Shown here: piece after piece, positions 51,713-60,944 of the stretch
Layout: each line of letters opens with the position of its first letter
Numbering within the stretch: position 1 is the stretch's first letter
Assembly: GCF_023746615.1 (NCBI RefSeq)
Contig: NZ_CP082275.1
Location: 1,488,001 to 1,552,000, forward strand
Source: Grimontia kaedaensis
GTDB taxonomy: Bacteria; Pseudomonadota; Gammaproteobacteria; Enterobacterales; Vibrionaceae
Length of the DNA: 64,000 bases
Reading direction: 5' to 3'
The notes under the pieces: model-generated
What the model was told of the DNA's origin: nothing
The model's input: the letters and a program-made list of their open reading frames with translations, nothing else
The model's database searches: none
Made by a program: the position numbers and the translations under genes

Positions 51713-52906
51713 TTATTTCAGAACAGCAGCAATACCTTTACATAGTGGGCCCATGTTTGAGCGGGTCATACCAGCAACGCTAATGCGTCCAGAGCCTACA
51801 ATGTAAACACCGAACTCTTCTTTCAGTTGGTTCACTTGTTCTTTGGTCAGGCCAGAGAAAGAGAACATGCCGTTTTGACGTTCGATGAAGCTGAAGTCGC
51901 GGTCTACACCTTCTTCTTTCAAGGTCGCTACAAACAGTTCGCGCATTGCTTGAATACGAACACGCATGTCTGCCACTTCCTGCTCCCACTCTGCGCGCAG
52001 TGCCTCATCGTTCAGGATAACAGTCACAACCGCAGCGCCGTGTGCTGGTGGGTTAGAGTAGATAACGCGCGCAATGCTCTTTACTTGGCTAAATGCAGTT
52101 GCTGCTTGCTCGGCAGAGTGACCGACCAGTGTGAATGCACCAACACGCTCATTGTACAGACCGAAGTTTTTCGAGAATGAACTTGCGACCAGAAGCTCTG
52201 AACAGCTTTCAGTGAAAATACGCAGACCCGCAGCATCTTCTTCAACGCCTTTCGCAAAACCTTGGTATGCGAAGTCAAACAGAGGCAGAAGACCTTTTTC
52301 TTTCACCAGTGCTGCCAGTTGTTGCCATTGGCCAGCATCTGGGTCGATACCGGTTGGGTTATGGCAGCAGCCGTGCAGAAGCACAACATCACCAGCGTTT
52401 GCGGTTTGTAGGTCAGCCAGCATGGCATCGAAATCCATGTCTTTGGTTTCTGCGTTGTAGTAGCTGTACTGTGCTACTTCCAGACCTGCCGCTGCGAATA
52501 CGCCATTGTGGTTTGCCCAAGTTGGGTTGCTGACCCAAACTTTCACGTCGCCAAGTTGGCGTTTAATGAATTCCGCCGCCAGACGAAGAGCACCGGTACC
52601 GCCCGGAGCTTGTGCAGTTTGTGCACGTTTGTCTGCAATTACTGGAGCGTCAGCGCCGAACAGCAGTTTTTGCACTGCCAGACCGTATTCAGGGGTACCT
52701 GGAATCGCCAGATAAGATTTAGTGGTTTCGTTTTCCAGCAGAACAGCTTCTGCTTTTTTAACTGTAGCCAGAACAGGGGTGTTTCCGGATTCATCCTTGT
52801 AAATACCTACACCCAAATTGATTTTCTCAGCGCGGGCATCGGCTTTGAATTCTTCGGTTAGGCCTAGAATAGGGTCGGCCGGAGCCGCAGCAATTTTTTC
52901 AAACAT
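51713..52906 (-). CDS. aspC: Aspartate/aromatic aminotransferase
   Basis: 397 residues, co-linear with E. coli AspC over its whole length (start MFEKIAAAPADPILGL; PGGTGALRLAAEF; HGCCHNPTGIDP). The PLP Lys lies in SSFSKNFGLYNERVG and the substrate Arg in the C-terminal GLTKEQ...GSGRISVAGM stretch. It transfers the amino group of glutamate to oxaloacetate and to aromatic keto acids. AspC and TyrB are close relatives; overall likeness and length favour AspC. Single-gene unit. Confidence 0.88.
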   Translation of the reverse strand: MFEKIAAAPADPILGLTEEFKADARAEKINLGVGIYKDESGNTPVLATVKKAEAVLLENETTKSYLAIPGTPEYGLAVQKLLFGADAPVIADKRAQTAQAPGGTGALRLAAEFIKRQLGDVKVWVSNPTWANHNGVFAAAGLEVAQYSYYNAETKDMDFDAMLADLQTANAGDVVLLHGCCHNPTGIDPDAGQWQQLAALVKEKGLLPLFDFAYQGFAKGVEEDAAGLRIFTESCSELLVASSFSKNFGLYNERVGAFTLVGHSAEQAATAFSQVKSIARVIYSNPPAHGAAVVTVILNDEALRAEWEQEVADMRVRIQAMRELFVATLKEEGVDRDFSFIERQNGMFSFSGLTKEQVNQLKEEFGVYIVGSGRISVAGMTRSNMGPLCKGIAAVLK

Positions 52907-53180
52907 CTTCGTTCATCCATGGCGTTAGTAACTTTCTTTTTTTATAACATTTGGCTGATCGTAATAAAACGGAAATTTAAGGATTTTTTACGATTAGCTA
53001 TCACTTGGCTACCGGATGACAATAAAGCCTCTATTTCTCTATCTTTTCTCATTGGCGTGATTCAGAACAGCCAAGTTTTGGAGGAGTGACACAAAATCCT
53101 GAAACATGCATGAGAAGGGGAGTGGGACGTGCCAGAGAAGACGAAAACCTCGCCCACCAGATGAAGAAAAATTACAGACA

Positions 53181-53206
53181 AAAAAGGCCGCTTTCGCGAC
53201 CTTTTT
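53181..53206 (-). terminator. Terminator of asnS
   Basis: AAAAAGG-CGC stem closed by GAAA-type loop with one wobble pair, then a T-run on the minus strand, 17 bp after the asnS stop. Confidence 0.75.
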
Positions 53207-53222
53207 AAACATCCAAAATGGA

Positions 53223-54632
53223 TTAGAAGTTTGCGCTACGTGGTGTACGTGGGAATGGGATAACGTCACGAACGTTGCCCATACCTGTCACGTAAGAAAC
53301 CAGACGCTCGAAGCCTAGACCGAAACCCGCATGTGGTACGGTGCCGTAACGGCGCAGGTCGCGATACCAGTTCATGTGTTCTGGGTCGATATTCATCGCA
53401 CGCATACGCTCGTCTAGTACATCCAGACGTTCTTCACGCTGTGCACCACCGATGATTTCACCGATGCCTGGTGCCAGAACGTCCATGGCAGCAACAGTCT
53501 TACCGTCGTCGTTCAAACGCATGTAGAAAGCTTTGATGTCTTTCGGGTAGTTTTTAACGATAACAGGGGCGTTGAAGTGTTCTTCAGCCAGGAAGCGCTC
53601 GTGCTCAGAAGCTAGATCGATACCCCACTCAACAGGAAATTCGAACTTCTTGCCAGATTTGATAAGGATGTCGATAGCATCGGTGTAGTCTACCTGAGCG
53701 AAATCAGAGTCAACAAACTTCTCAAGACGGCTGATGGCCTCTTTATCGATACGCTGAGCAAAGAATTCCAAGTCGTCACGGCGCTCTTCAAGCACGGCCT
53801 TAAACACAAACTTCAGCATGTCTTCGGCCAGCTTTGCTACATCGTCAAGCTCTGCAAACGCGACTTCTGGCTCAACCATCCAAAACTCCGCAAGGTGGCG
53901 GCTGGTGTTTGAGTTTTCAGCACGGAAAGTAGGACCGAAGGTATAAACCTTACTGATCGCACACGCGTATGCTTCAGCGTTCAACTGACCAGATACTGTC
54001 AGAAAGGTCTCTTTGCCGAAGAAATCTTCGTTGTAATCTACCGCGCCTTTATCGTCACGTGGCAGGTTTTCCATATCCAGCGTAGAAACACGGAACATCT
54101 CACCAGCACCTTCAGCGTCAGATGCTGTGATTAGTGGAGCAGATACCCAGAAGTAACCTTGCTCGTGGTAGAAGCGGTGAATCGCTTGTGCCAGACAGTT
54201 ACGTACACGTGCTACTGCACCAATGACGTTGGTGCGCGGGCGCAGGTGAGCCACTTCACGCAGGTACTCAATCGAGTGACGGGTTTTCGCCATTGGGTAC
54301 GTGTCTGCATCTTCAACCCAACCAACCACTTTCACGTTAGTTGCTTGCAGCTCGTATGCCTGACCTTGTCCCGGGCTTTCTACCACTTTACCGGTAACTT
54401 CTACAGAGCAGCCTGTGGTAAGACGCAATACTTCTTCCTGGTAATTATTCAGCTCATTAGGAACAACCGCCTGAATAGGGTCAAAACAAGAGCCGTCATA
54501 AATGGCAAGGAAAGAAATACCGGCTTTTGAATCACGACGTGTGCGGATCCAACCGCGAACAGTGACTTCTGTGTCTACTGCCGCTTTGCCGTGCAGGACG
54601 TCTGCTACAGGCACATAGTTCATAATTTGCAT
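53223..54632 (-). CDS. asnS: Asparaginyl-tRNA synthetase
   Basis: 469 residues. The N-terminal OB-fold anticodon domain (VTVRGWIRTRRDSKAG) is followed by the class II core: motif 2 TFRAENSNTSRHLAEFW and motif 3 GFGLGFERLVSYVTG. The product ends PRTPRSANF like E. coli AsnRS. The ATG at 54632 is chosen because GGAG lies just upstream; an internal ATG three codons later is too far from it. Charges tRNA-Asn. Single-gene unit with a terminator. Confidence 0.96.
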   Translation of the reverse strand: MQIMNYVPVADVLHGKAAVDTEVTVRGWIRTRRDSKAGISFLAIYDGSCFDPIQAVVPNELNNYQEEVLRLTTGCSVEVTGKVVESPGQGQAYELQATNVKVVGWVEDADTYPMAKTRHSIEYLREVAHLRPRTNVIGAVARVRNCLAQAIHRFYHEQGYFWVSAPLITASDAEGAGEMFRVSTLDMENLPRDDKGAVDYNEDFFGKETFLTVSGQLNAEAYACAISKVYTFGPTFRAENSNTSRHLAEFWMVEPEVAFAELDDVAKLAEDMLKFVFKAVLEERRDDLEFFAQRIDKEAISRLEKFVDSDFAQVDYTDAIDILIKSGKKFEFPVEWGIDLASEHERFLAEEHFNAPVIVKNYPKDIKAFYMRLNDDGKTVAAMDVLAPGIGEIIGGAQREERLDVLDERMRAMNIDPEHMNWYRDLRRYGTVPHAGFGLGFERLVSYVTGMGNVRDVIPFPRTPRSANF

Positions 54633-54972
54633 CTAACTCCGTTGAAGAATATCCGACGATTCAGAGTCATCGGATTAGGATAATTCGCACTAGGACTGGC
54701 AAGTTTACCCGCATACCTGAGCTACCTCAAGATGCAGGTGTCGTAAGGATTGATGGTGCGATGAGATCGAAGAAAAAACCAGCTAAATTCGGAAGGTGGA
54801 GAGTTAAAGCAGTATTTGTTTTTTCCTTTTCACCTTGAGGTTTGCTTTAACTTCATTAGAGCTGTCCCCCATAGACAGGAAAAATTCAGAACTGATTCAG
54901 TTTGAGCTCAACGTAATAATTGAGTAGCATCGCCGCGCAATGTAAAAACTCTCGATCACAGGAACGCTAAAA

Positions 54973-55335
54973 ATGCATACCGAACTGTTTAAAGAATTCA
55001 TGTTTGAAGCGGCACACCGACTGCCGAATGTTCCAGAGGGGCATAAGTGTGGGCGCCTACATGGCCACTCTTTTTTGGTTCGTATCTATGTAGCAGGCGA
55101 AGTAGACCCACATACTGGCTGGGTGATTGATTTCTCCGAGATTAAACAAGCATTCAAACCGATTTATGATCGTCTTGACCACTACTATCTGAATGATATT
55201 GAAGGTCTGGAAAACCCAACCAGTGAAGTGTTGGCAAAGTGGATTTGGGATCAGCTCAAGCCTGAACTTCCAATCTTGAGCAAAGTGATGATTAAAGAAA
55301 CCTGTACTGCGGGCTGTATTTACACGGGCGAGTGA
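54973..55335 (+). CDS. queD: 6-carboxy-5,6,7,8-tetrahydropterin synthase QueD
   Basis: 120 residues. Zinc His in FEAAHRLPN and the HGHSF pair, the catalytic Cys in GHKCGRLHGH, and the late ENPTSEVLAKWIW and ETCTAGCIY blocks identify QueD rather than the folate-type PTPS. It converts dihydroneopterin triphosphate to carboxy-tetrahydropterin in queuosine synthesis. Convergent with queE, sharing a terminator. With folE and queE, three of the first steps from GTP are in this window. Confidence 0.92.
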   Translation: MHTELFKEFMFEAAHRLPNVPEGHKCGRLHGHSFLVRIYVAGEVDPHTGWVIDFSEIKQAFKPIYDRLDHYYLNDIEGLENPTSEVLAKWIWDQLKPELPILSKVMIKETCTAGCIYTGE

Positions 55336-55362
55336 GCGGTTCGATATTAATCGTTGAATAAG

Positions 55363-55387
55363 AAAGGGCCAAATTGGCCCTTTTTTT
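55363..55387. terminator. Bidirectional terminator between queD and queE
   Basis: AAAGGGCC / GGCCCTTT stem with an AAAT-type loop, T-run on the plus strand and A-rich on the other side. Confidence 0.8.
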
Positions 55388-55421
55388 ATGCCTTGAAAAA
55401 TAAGCAGTCTATACGCTTAAT

Positions 55422-56084
55422 TCAGGCAATCTCTAGATACTTATGCGTCTGTATTGATAAACGCCAGTTTCTTTTTATGCAGACTTCAATACACAGGTTT
55501 GTCGCACGTGCTTTTTGGCTGATAGGCTGCAGAGCAACTTCTTTTCCAGTTAAATCAGTATCTTTCAGTAGATCGTCAAGTTTCTCAATATCTGTTTCCG
55601 TGCCAACAGGGTGCTTAATTTCATTCGCACGTTGAAGTGCTTCTGCCAGCACAGGCAGTTTTCCACGCATGTTGATTTTAGGAGAAACCGTCACCCAAGT
55701 GTTTGGTGTAGCCTTCACAGCGTATGTGCCACTGGTTTCGATTTGACAACGATAACCTTCTGATTCTAAGAGTGAAGTCAGCGGAAGTAGGTCAAACATG
55801 CAAGGTTCACCACCGGTAATCACTACATGTTTTGCGCTGTAGCTGGCCTGCAAATGTGTGAGGACCTCTTCAGCAGTTACTTGGGTCCACAGCGGGCTGT
55901 CGCCGTTTTTGGTGATGATGGTACCAAAGTCCCGTTCGTCTGCTGGCAGGGTATCCCACGTCTGACGCGTATCGCACCAAGGACAGCCCACAGGGCAACC
56001 TTGGAGGCGAACAAAGACAGAAGGCACGCCGGTGAAGGTACCTTCGCCCTGAATGGTTTCGAAAATTTCGTTGACGTTGTACAT
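55422..56084 (-). CDS. queE: 7-carboxy-7-deazaguanine synthase QueE
   Basis: 220 residues, the enterobacterial length. Radical-SAM cluster motif in RLQGCPVGCPWCDT (CxxxCxxC), the GGEP motif in VITGGEPCMF, ETSGTYAV and VTVSPKINM. It rearranges carboxy-tetrahydropterin to CDG. The E. coli form has a second role in cell division under stress; not judged here. Minus strand, convergent with queD. Confidence 0.92.
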   Translation of the reverse strand: MYNVNEIFETIQGEGTFTGVPSVFVRLQGCPVGCPWCDTRQTWDTLPADERDFGTIITKNGDSPLWTQVTAEEVLTHLQASYSAKHVVITGGEPCMFDLLPLTSLLESEGYRCQIETSGTYAVKATPNTWVTVSPKINMRGKLPVLAEALQRANEIKHPVGTETDIEKLDDLLKDTDLTGKEVALQPISQKARATNLCIEVCIKRNWRLSIQTHKYLEIA

Positions 56085-56344
56085 ACCGCTATAACAGTCA
56101 CTGATTCTAAAGAGGGGGCAGATTATGTCAGTTTCAGTCGTGGCTGTCTTGACCCGAAATGAACAGAAACATCTGTTACAGATTGAAATGTCGCTAACTT
56201 GTTGATTTTAGGAAACTGAACAATTTGTCTATGCGGTAAATCAATTAGCTCGTGACGTGGTTCACGACATTATCTCATGACGCTTCACAATTACTTCGCA
56301 AAGTAAAAAAATTCAATATTAAAGAATTTCACAGGGAGCATGGG

Positions 56345-57559
56345 ATGATCCTCGCCCAGCCAGGACATATAGATCACATCAAGCGTAACAACGCTGGAGC
56401 AGTATATAAGTTGATCGATCAGCTAGGGCCAATCTCCCGAATTGAACTCTCTAAGCGCAGCCAGTTAGCGCCTGCCAGTATTACCAAAATTACCCGAGAA
56501 TTGATTGAAGCGCATTTGGTCAAGGAGACCGAATACGGTGAACCTGTCAGCCGTGGGCGTCCTGCGATTGGTTTGGTGCTGAATAATGATGGCTGGCAAT
56601 TCCTCTCCATTCGCTTAGGGCGAGGGTATCTGACGCTGGCGTTACATGAATTGGGTGGCAACATTCTGGTGGAGGAACGTCACGATATTCTGGTTCTCGA
56701 GCAGGACATACTGCTTGAATTGATTCAGCAGCATATCAATCAGTTCTTCTCAACACATTCCAATGTCGTTGACCGTGTTACTGCCATCGCTGTCTCACTT
56801 CCTGGTTTAGTCAACAGTGCTCAGGGCATTGTGATTCAAATGCCACATTATGATGTTCACAACATGCCTTTAGGGCCTGCGATTCATCGTGCAACAGGTT
56901 TGCCAGTCTTTATCGGTAATGACACCCGTTCTTGGGCTCTGGCTGAAAAGCTATTTGGCAACGCACGTGATGTTGAGAACTCGGTGCTGATTTCCATTCA
57001 TCATGGTGTTGGTGCTGGCATCATGATTGACGGTAAAGTGCTTGAAGGCCAGGTGGGTAACATTGGCGAATTAGGCCATATCCAGATTAAACCTTTCGGC
57101 AAGCGTTGCTATTGCGGTAATAGCGGTTGTTTGGAAACGGTGGCGAGCTTGCAAGCCGTGTTAGAAGATGCACAGGTACTGCTGAACCAAGGCCATGAAA
57201 GCATATTGCAAGATAAACCGCTGACGATTGATTCTCTGTGTGCAGCGGCATTGGAGGGTGATGGCGTTGCCGTAAAAGTGATCACTGAGCTGGGGCACAA
57301 CCTGGGCCAGGCAATTGCTATCGTGGTGAACCTGTTTAACCCAGAGCGGATCTTGATTGGCGGTGAATTTAACCAGGCGAAATCTGTGTTGTATCCAGCC
57401 ATTATGGAACGTATTCAGAACCAAACGCTTCCGCATTATTTTGAGAACCTGGCGCTTGAAGAAAGCCACTTCTACACACAGGCAACCATGCCGGGTGCTG
57501 CACTGGTTAAGCGCGCTATGTACGACGGCTATCTGCTGATGAAGGTGCTGGAAGGCTGA
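56345..57559 (+). CDS. mlc: ROK-family repressor Mlc
   Basis: 404 residues from the ATG at 56345, with GGGAG upstream; it begins MILAQPGHIDHIKRNN as Mlc does, so the longer in-frame reading from 56252 is rejected. N-terminal winged helix (AVYKLIDQLGPISRIELSK, LAPASITKITREL), a ROK sugar-kinase-like core (GHIQIKPFGKRCYCGNSGCLE, zinc Cys cluster) and LFNPERILIGGEF. Mlc represses PTS and mal genes and is released by binding unphosphorylated EIIBC-Glc. Identification over NagC rests on near co-linearity with Mlc, moderately sure. Confidence 0.86.
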   Translation: MILAQPGHIDHIKRNNAGAVYKLIDQLGPISRIELSKRSQLAPASITKITRELIEAHLVKETEYGEPVSRGRPAIGLVLNNDGWQFLSIRLGRGYLTLALHELGGNILVEERHDILVLEQDILLELIQQHINQFFSTHSNVVDRVTAIAVSLPGLVNSAQGIVIQMPHYDVHNMPLGPAIHRATGLPVFIGNDTRSWALAEKLFGNARDVENSVLISIHHGVGAGIMIDGKVLEGQVGNIGELGHIQIKPFGKRCYCGNSGCLETVASLQAVLEDAQVLLNQGHESILQDKPLTIDSLCAAALEGDGVAVKVITELGHNLGQAIAIVVNLFNPERILIGGEFNQAKSVLYPAIMERIQNQTLPHYFENLALEESHFYTQATMPGAALVKRAMYDGYLLMKVLEG

Positions 57560-57577
57560 GTTATATTGTGCAGATTG

Positions 57578-57603
57578 AAAAAGGAGCCAGCGGCTCCTTT
57601 TTT
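57578..57603. terminator. Bidirectional terminator between mlc and the ECF transporter
   Basis: AAAAAGGAGCC / GGCTCCTTTTTT with an AGC loop, T-runs on both strands. Confidence 0.85.
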
Positions 57604-57606
57604 CGT

Positions 57607-58446
57607 TTACAGCGGATACCAGACAACACCGTTGTCGAGTGAACGTTTAGTTAGTGCGAGCGCAACACAGATGGCAATCAGTGCCAACATGCTCCAGTCT
57701 TTCGCCACAAGTGGACGTTCGTTATACCATGTGCGCGACTTATTGCGCCCAAACCCGCGAAGCGTCATAGCATTAGAGATCTCGTCGGCGCGATCCAGGC
57801 TGGAGAAAATCAATGGGATGAGGATTTTTGCCACTCCGCGAAAACGTGTCATCAGAGGAGCGTTCTTTGAGAAATCTACGCCGCGTGCTTGCTGTGCATG
57901 CATGATATTGACGAAATCGTTCTTCACTTCCGGTAAATAGCGAAGTGTCAGACTGACGGCATAGGCAATTTTGTAAGGAACACCAATGCGGTTTAGGCTA
58001 GATGCAAATTCCGTTGGGTGAGTGGTAAACACAAATACCAGAGCGATAGGGAACATGCTGAAGTATTTCAACGTGACCGTAAGCAGGTAAAACAGGGTTT
58101 CTTGAGTCAGCGAATAGTTACCCGGTAACGCAACGATCTCGGTGGTAGTATTTGCCCATTCAGAGCCTTGCTGTGGCGCAACCAGAAACATGAACACCGC
58201 ATTCATGCTCAGCACACTCAAGGTACCAATCAAAAGCGGTTTGTAAACCTGAAAAGCCACGCCTGTCATTTTCAACAAAGCCAGACCAAGCAGTACCATT
58301 ACTACGATAATGCGCAAGTCGAACGTTGTTAATACGATGGTCACCCAAGCCATGAAGAGGGCAAATTTGGTGATGCCGTTCAGCGCATGAAGTGGCGATT
58401 GAGTATCAATGTAGTTGATACCAAACTTCATTTTGGATGCTTTCAT
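57607..58446 (-). CDS. ECF transporter T component (EcfT)
   Basis: 279 residues, CbiQ/EcfT family, five to six membrane helices. The cytoplasmic coupling helices carry the ARG signatures MHAQQARGVDFSKNA and AMTLRGFGRNKSR that dock in the ATPases. Starts within the last bases of the ATPase gene (ATGA overlap). Links the ATPases to the substrate component in a group I ECF importer. Confidence 0.88.
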   Translation of the reverse strand: MKASKMKFGINYIDTQSPLHALNGITKFALFMAWVTIVLTTFDLRIIVVMVLLGLALLKMTGVAFQVYKPLLIGTLSVLSMNAVFMFLVAPQQGSEWANTTTEIVALPGNYSLTQETLFYLLTVTLKYFSMFPIALVFVFTTHPTEFASSLNRIGVPYKIAYAVSLTLRYLPEVKNDFVNIMHAQQARGVDFSKNAPLMTRFRGVAKILIPLIFSSLDRADEISNAMTLRGFGRNKSRTWYNERPLVAKDWSMLALIAICVALALTKRSLDNGVVWYPL

Positions 58447-60137
58447 TTGGCGTTGCTCTCTGTCTCAATAAACTGCTGCATGAATCCATTGATATCGCTG
58501 ATATCAGCCCGCTCTGCCAGCTCATAAAGGCTGGTGGTGGTTAAGTTGGCACTCTCTAATAAAGCTGGCTGGCTGAAGACGTCAGTCATTGGTGCATCAG
58601 CAATCAACTTACTGTCTGCAATTACGATCGAACGGGTGGTGTTTTCAAGCACTAGGTGCAGGTCATGGGAAATGATGATCACTGTCACTCCGCGTTCTTC
58701 GTTTAGTCGTTTGATGAAGGACAGCATCGCGGTGTAGTTGCGGTAATCCTGACCCGCAGTCGGCTCGTCCAGAATTAGCAGTTCAGGCTCCATCACCAGA
58801 ATAGAAGCGATAGTGACACGTTTCTTCTGGCCATAGCTGAGTGCATCAACCGGCCAGTGTCGGTATTTGCTCAGACCGCAAAATTCAAGTACTTCAAGGC
58901 AGCGTTGTTCGATCTCTTTGTCATACAAACCTTGGTTTTTCAGGCCGAATGCCACTTCATCCATGATCATATGGTGGGAGATCATATGATTAGGGTTTTG
59001 CATTACGACGCCGACTTTCTTGCTTCGCTCAAAGATCGACAGTTGATTGAAATCCTGACCCTCGAAAGTGATGCTTCCTGAGTCCGGCTCTAAAACACCC
59101 ATCACCAACTTGGTGATGGTGGACTTACCTGAACCGTTTTTACCGAGAATGGATACCAATTCGCCGGGGTGAACAGTGAAGGAAACGTCTTCAAGCGCAT
59201 TTTTCTCACCGTCATAGGAGTAGGTGAGGTTATTCACGCTCAGTAACGGCTCTCGTGTTTCTGTGCTGACTGCGAGTGCAGAGCACTTTGCCCAACGTTG
59301 CAGTTGTGTTTTGAACCTATCTACAGGCACTGCATCCAAATAGGCTGGAGAATCGGATTCAGCCAGTTGACAACCTGCATGTTTGAGAGCAGAAAAGTAG
59401 AGCGGTTGGCGGATACCATGAGTTTCAAGCAAACCAGACATGATCAGCGCATTCGGTGTGGTGTCAGCCACTATGGTGCCGTTGTCCATCAGTATCACGC
59501 GGTCAACATGTTGGGTCAGCACATCTTCCAAACGGTGCTCAATGATGATGATAGTTTTACCGGTATCACGGTGAAGTTGGTCGACAATTTCAATGGTGCG
59601 CTTGCCTGTTTTTGGATCAAGAGCGGCTAGCGGTTCATCGAACAGCAGCACATCGACATCGTCGACCAATACGCCAGCAAGAGATACGCGTTGTTTCTGG
59701 CCACCGGATAGATCATGAGGCGCATGGTTGAGCAGAGTTTCCAGCTCAACCATCTTGGCAGTGGCTTTCACCACAGGGTACATATCAGCAATTGACACCT
59801 GTTGGTTTTCCAGAGCGAAAGCGATGTCTTCACCCACGGTTAGGCCAACAAACTGGCTGTCGGTATCCTGCAAAACGGTTCCCACTTGCTCGGTGTATTG
59901 AACGAGTGACATCGAGCTAGCACTCTTGCCGTCAATAAATAATTCGCCCGAAACGTCGCCTTCTACGGAATGAGGGATCAAACCGTTGATACACTGACCC
60001 AAGGTGGATTTACCACTGCCGCTTGGGCCGATAATCAGGACTTTTTCACCTTTCTCAATACGCAGATTGATATTTTTAAGCGTCGGGTTTACCAGCGCAT
60101 CGTAACGGAAGCTGAAGTTTTTAAATTCGATGGTCAT
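58443..60137 (-). CDS. ECF transporter fused double ATPase (EcfA-A')
   Basis: 564 residues, two ABC ATPase domains in one chain. First half: Walker A GPSGSGKST, signature LSGGQKQRV, Walker B VLLFDEP. Second half (from about 305): GKNGSGKST, signature LSYGQKKRV (a variant Gly to Tyr), Walker B LLILDEP. This is the YkoD/YkoE-type layout of single-chain ATPases for ECF vitamin importers. The variant second signature suggests an asymmetric pair. Eight bases from the S component gene and overlapping the T component gene. Confidence 0.88.
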   Translation of the reverse strand: MTIEFKNFSFRYDALVNPTLKNINLRIEKGEKVLIIGPSGSGKSTLGQCINGLIPHSVEGDVSGELFIDGKSASSMSLVQYTEQVGTVLQDTDSQFVGLTVGEDIAFALENQQVSIADMYPVVKATAKMVELETLLNHAPHDLSGGQKQRVSLAGVLVDDVDVLLFDEPLAALDPKTGKRTIEIVDQLHRDTGKTIIIIEHRLEDVLTQHVDRVILMDNGTIVADTTPNALIMSGLLETHGIRQPLYFSALKHAGCQLAESDSPAYLDAVPVDRFKTQLQRWAKCSALAVSTETREPLLSVNNLTYSYDGEKNALEDVSFTVHPGELVSILGKNGSGKSTITKLVMGVLEPDSGSITFEGQDFNQLSIFERSKKVGVVMQNPNHMISHHMIMDEVAFGLKNQGLYDKEIEQRCLEVLEFCGLSKYRHWPVDALSYGQKKRVTIASILVMEPELLILDEPTAGQDYRNYTAMLSFIKRLNEERGVTVIIISHDLHLVLENTTRSIVIADSKLIADAPMTDVFSQPALLESANLTTTSLYELAERADISDINGFMQQFIETESNAK

Positions 60138-60145
60138 GGAAATGG

Positions 60146-60694
60146 TCAGGCCTCAGTCAGGTTACGGCACAGGCTATTGCGCTTGGCGACAGATTGCAGG
60201 ATGAAGTAGCCGACGACTGACACGAGCAAAGCATTACCAGCGGCAATGATACAAAGCTGGATAAACACTTTGGTGAAAGGTTCTGCGTACAAAATAGTGT
60301 CAAGAAAAGCTGAGCAGCCGTAACCGAGCACATTGCCGAGCAATGCTAACAGCGAAAACAAGAACACATCAGGCAGCTTGAATTGGCCGTATTTGAGGCG
60401 TTTTTTGGTTAACAGTGGGAATAGCCCGATGATCATACCGACAATGCCTGAGCCTAATACCCAGGTCAGCCATACGCCCCATCCTGCGAAAAGGTCTGTC
60501 ACCCAGTGGCCAATGAAGCCAACAAAAAAACCGACACCTGGGCCAAAGAGTACGCTGAACAGCGCCAGAATCGCCATAGCAGGTTTCAGTGTGGTGTTGG
60601 CAAAAACGGGGATACCAAACATGGGTAAACCACCGATGCCGTAGAGCGCGGCTCCAATGGCAATGATAACGACTGTTTTTGCAGAGAAATTCAT
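60146..60694 (-). CDS. ECF transporter substrate component (UPF0397 family)
   Basis: 182 residues with about five membrane helices. The segments AALYGIGGLPMFGIPVFANT and GHWVTDLFAGWGVWLTWVLGSG are diagnostic of UPF0397, annotated elsewhere as an ECF-type riboflavin transporter S component. The true substrate is uncertain; riboflavin or a thiamine precursor are both reported for relatives. First gene of the S-AA'-T operon. An inverted-repeat leader with a hairpin just before its ribosome site is a candidate control element. Confidence 0.85.
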   Translation of the reverse strand: MNFSAKTVVIIAIGAALYGIGGLPMFGIPVFANTTLKPAMAILALFSVLFGPGVGFFVGFIGHWVTDLFAGWGVWLTWVLGSGIVGMIIGLFPLLTKKRLKYGQFKLPDVFLFSLLALLGNVLGYGCSAFLDTILYAEPFTKVFIQLCIIAAGNALLVSVVGYFILQSVAKRNSLCRNLTEA

Positions 60695-60706
60695 AGATAA
60701 CCTTTC

Positions 60707-60738
60707 GCGCCCGGCTTATCGAAGGCGAGCCTGGGCGC
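60707..60738 (-). promoter_or_regulatory. Strong hairpin in the ECF operon leader
   Basis: On the minus strand GCGCCC-A-GGCT ... AGCC-GGGCGC forms two stacked helices (six and four pairs) around an 11-base loop, ending just before AAAGG and the start codon. Its spot can mask the ribosome site. A TATATAAT -10-like box lies about 50 bp upstream (about 60788-60795). Confidence 0.5.
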
Positions 60739-60895
60739 TTCGTAATGCAAATTATTTTAAGTGGCTCGCAAAAAATGAGGCGGGATTATATAGGATCAAT
60801 TTGGAGAAAGGAAAGCTATCTATCTAGACGTCTAAACCTTTCTGTAAACCAAGATAGACGTTTGATGAAGCTTAGAACGGAGCGAAATTGAGAAC

Positions 60896-60922
60896 CAATA
60901 AAAAAGGCGCCTAAGCGCCTTT
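60896..60922 (-). terminator. Terminator of sstT
   Basis: AGGCGC-TTAG-GCGCCT stem followed by TTTTTTATT on the minus strand. Confidence 0.8.
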
Positions 60923-60944
60923 CTCAAAAGATGGGAATAGGTTG

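Noticed and set aside
54860..54972. Possible preQ1 riboswitch before queD
   Set aside because: No preQ1 aptamer pattern could be seen in the leader.
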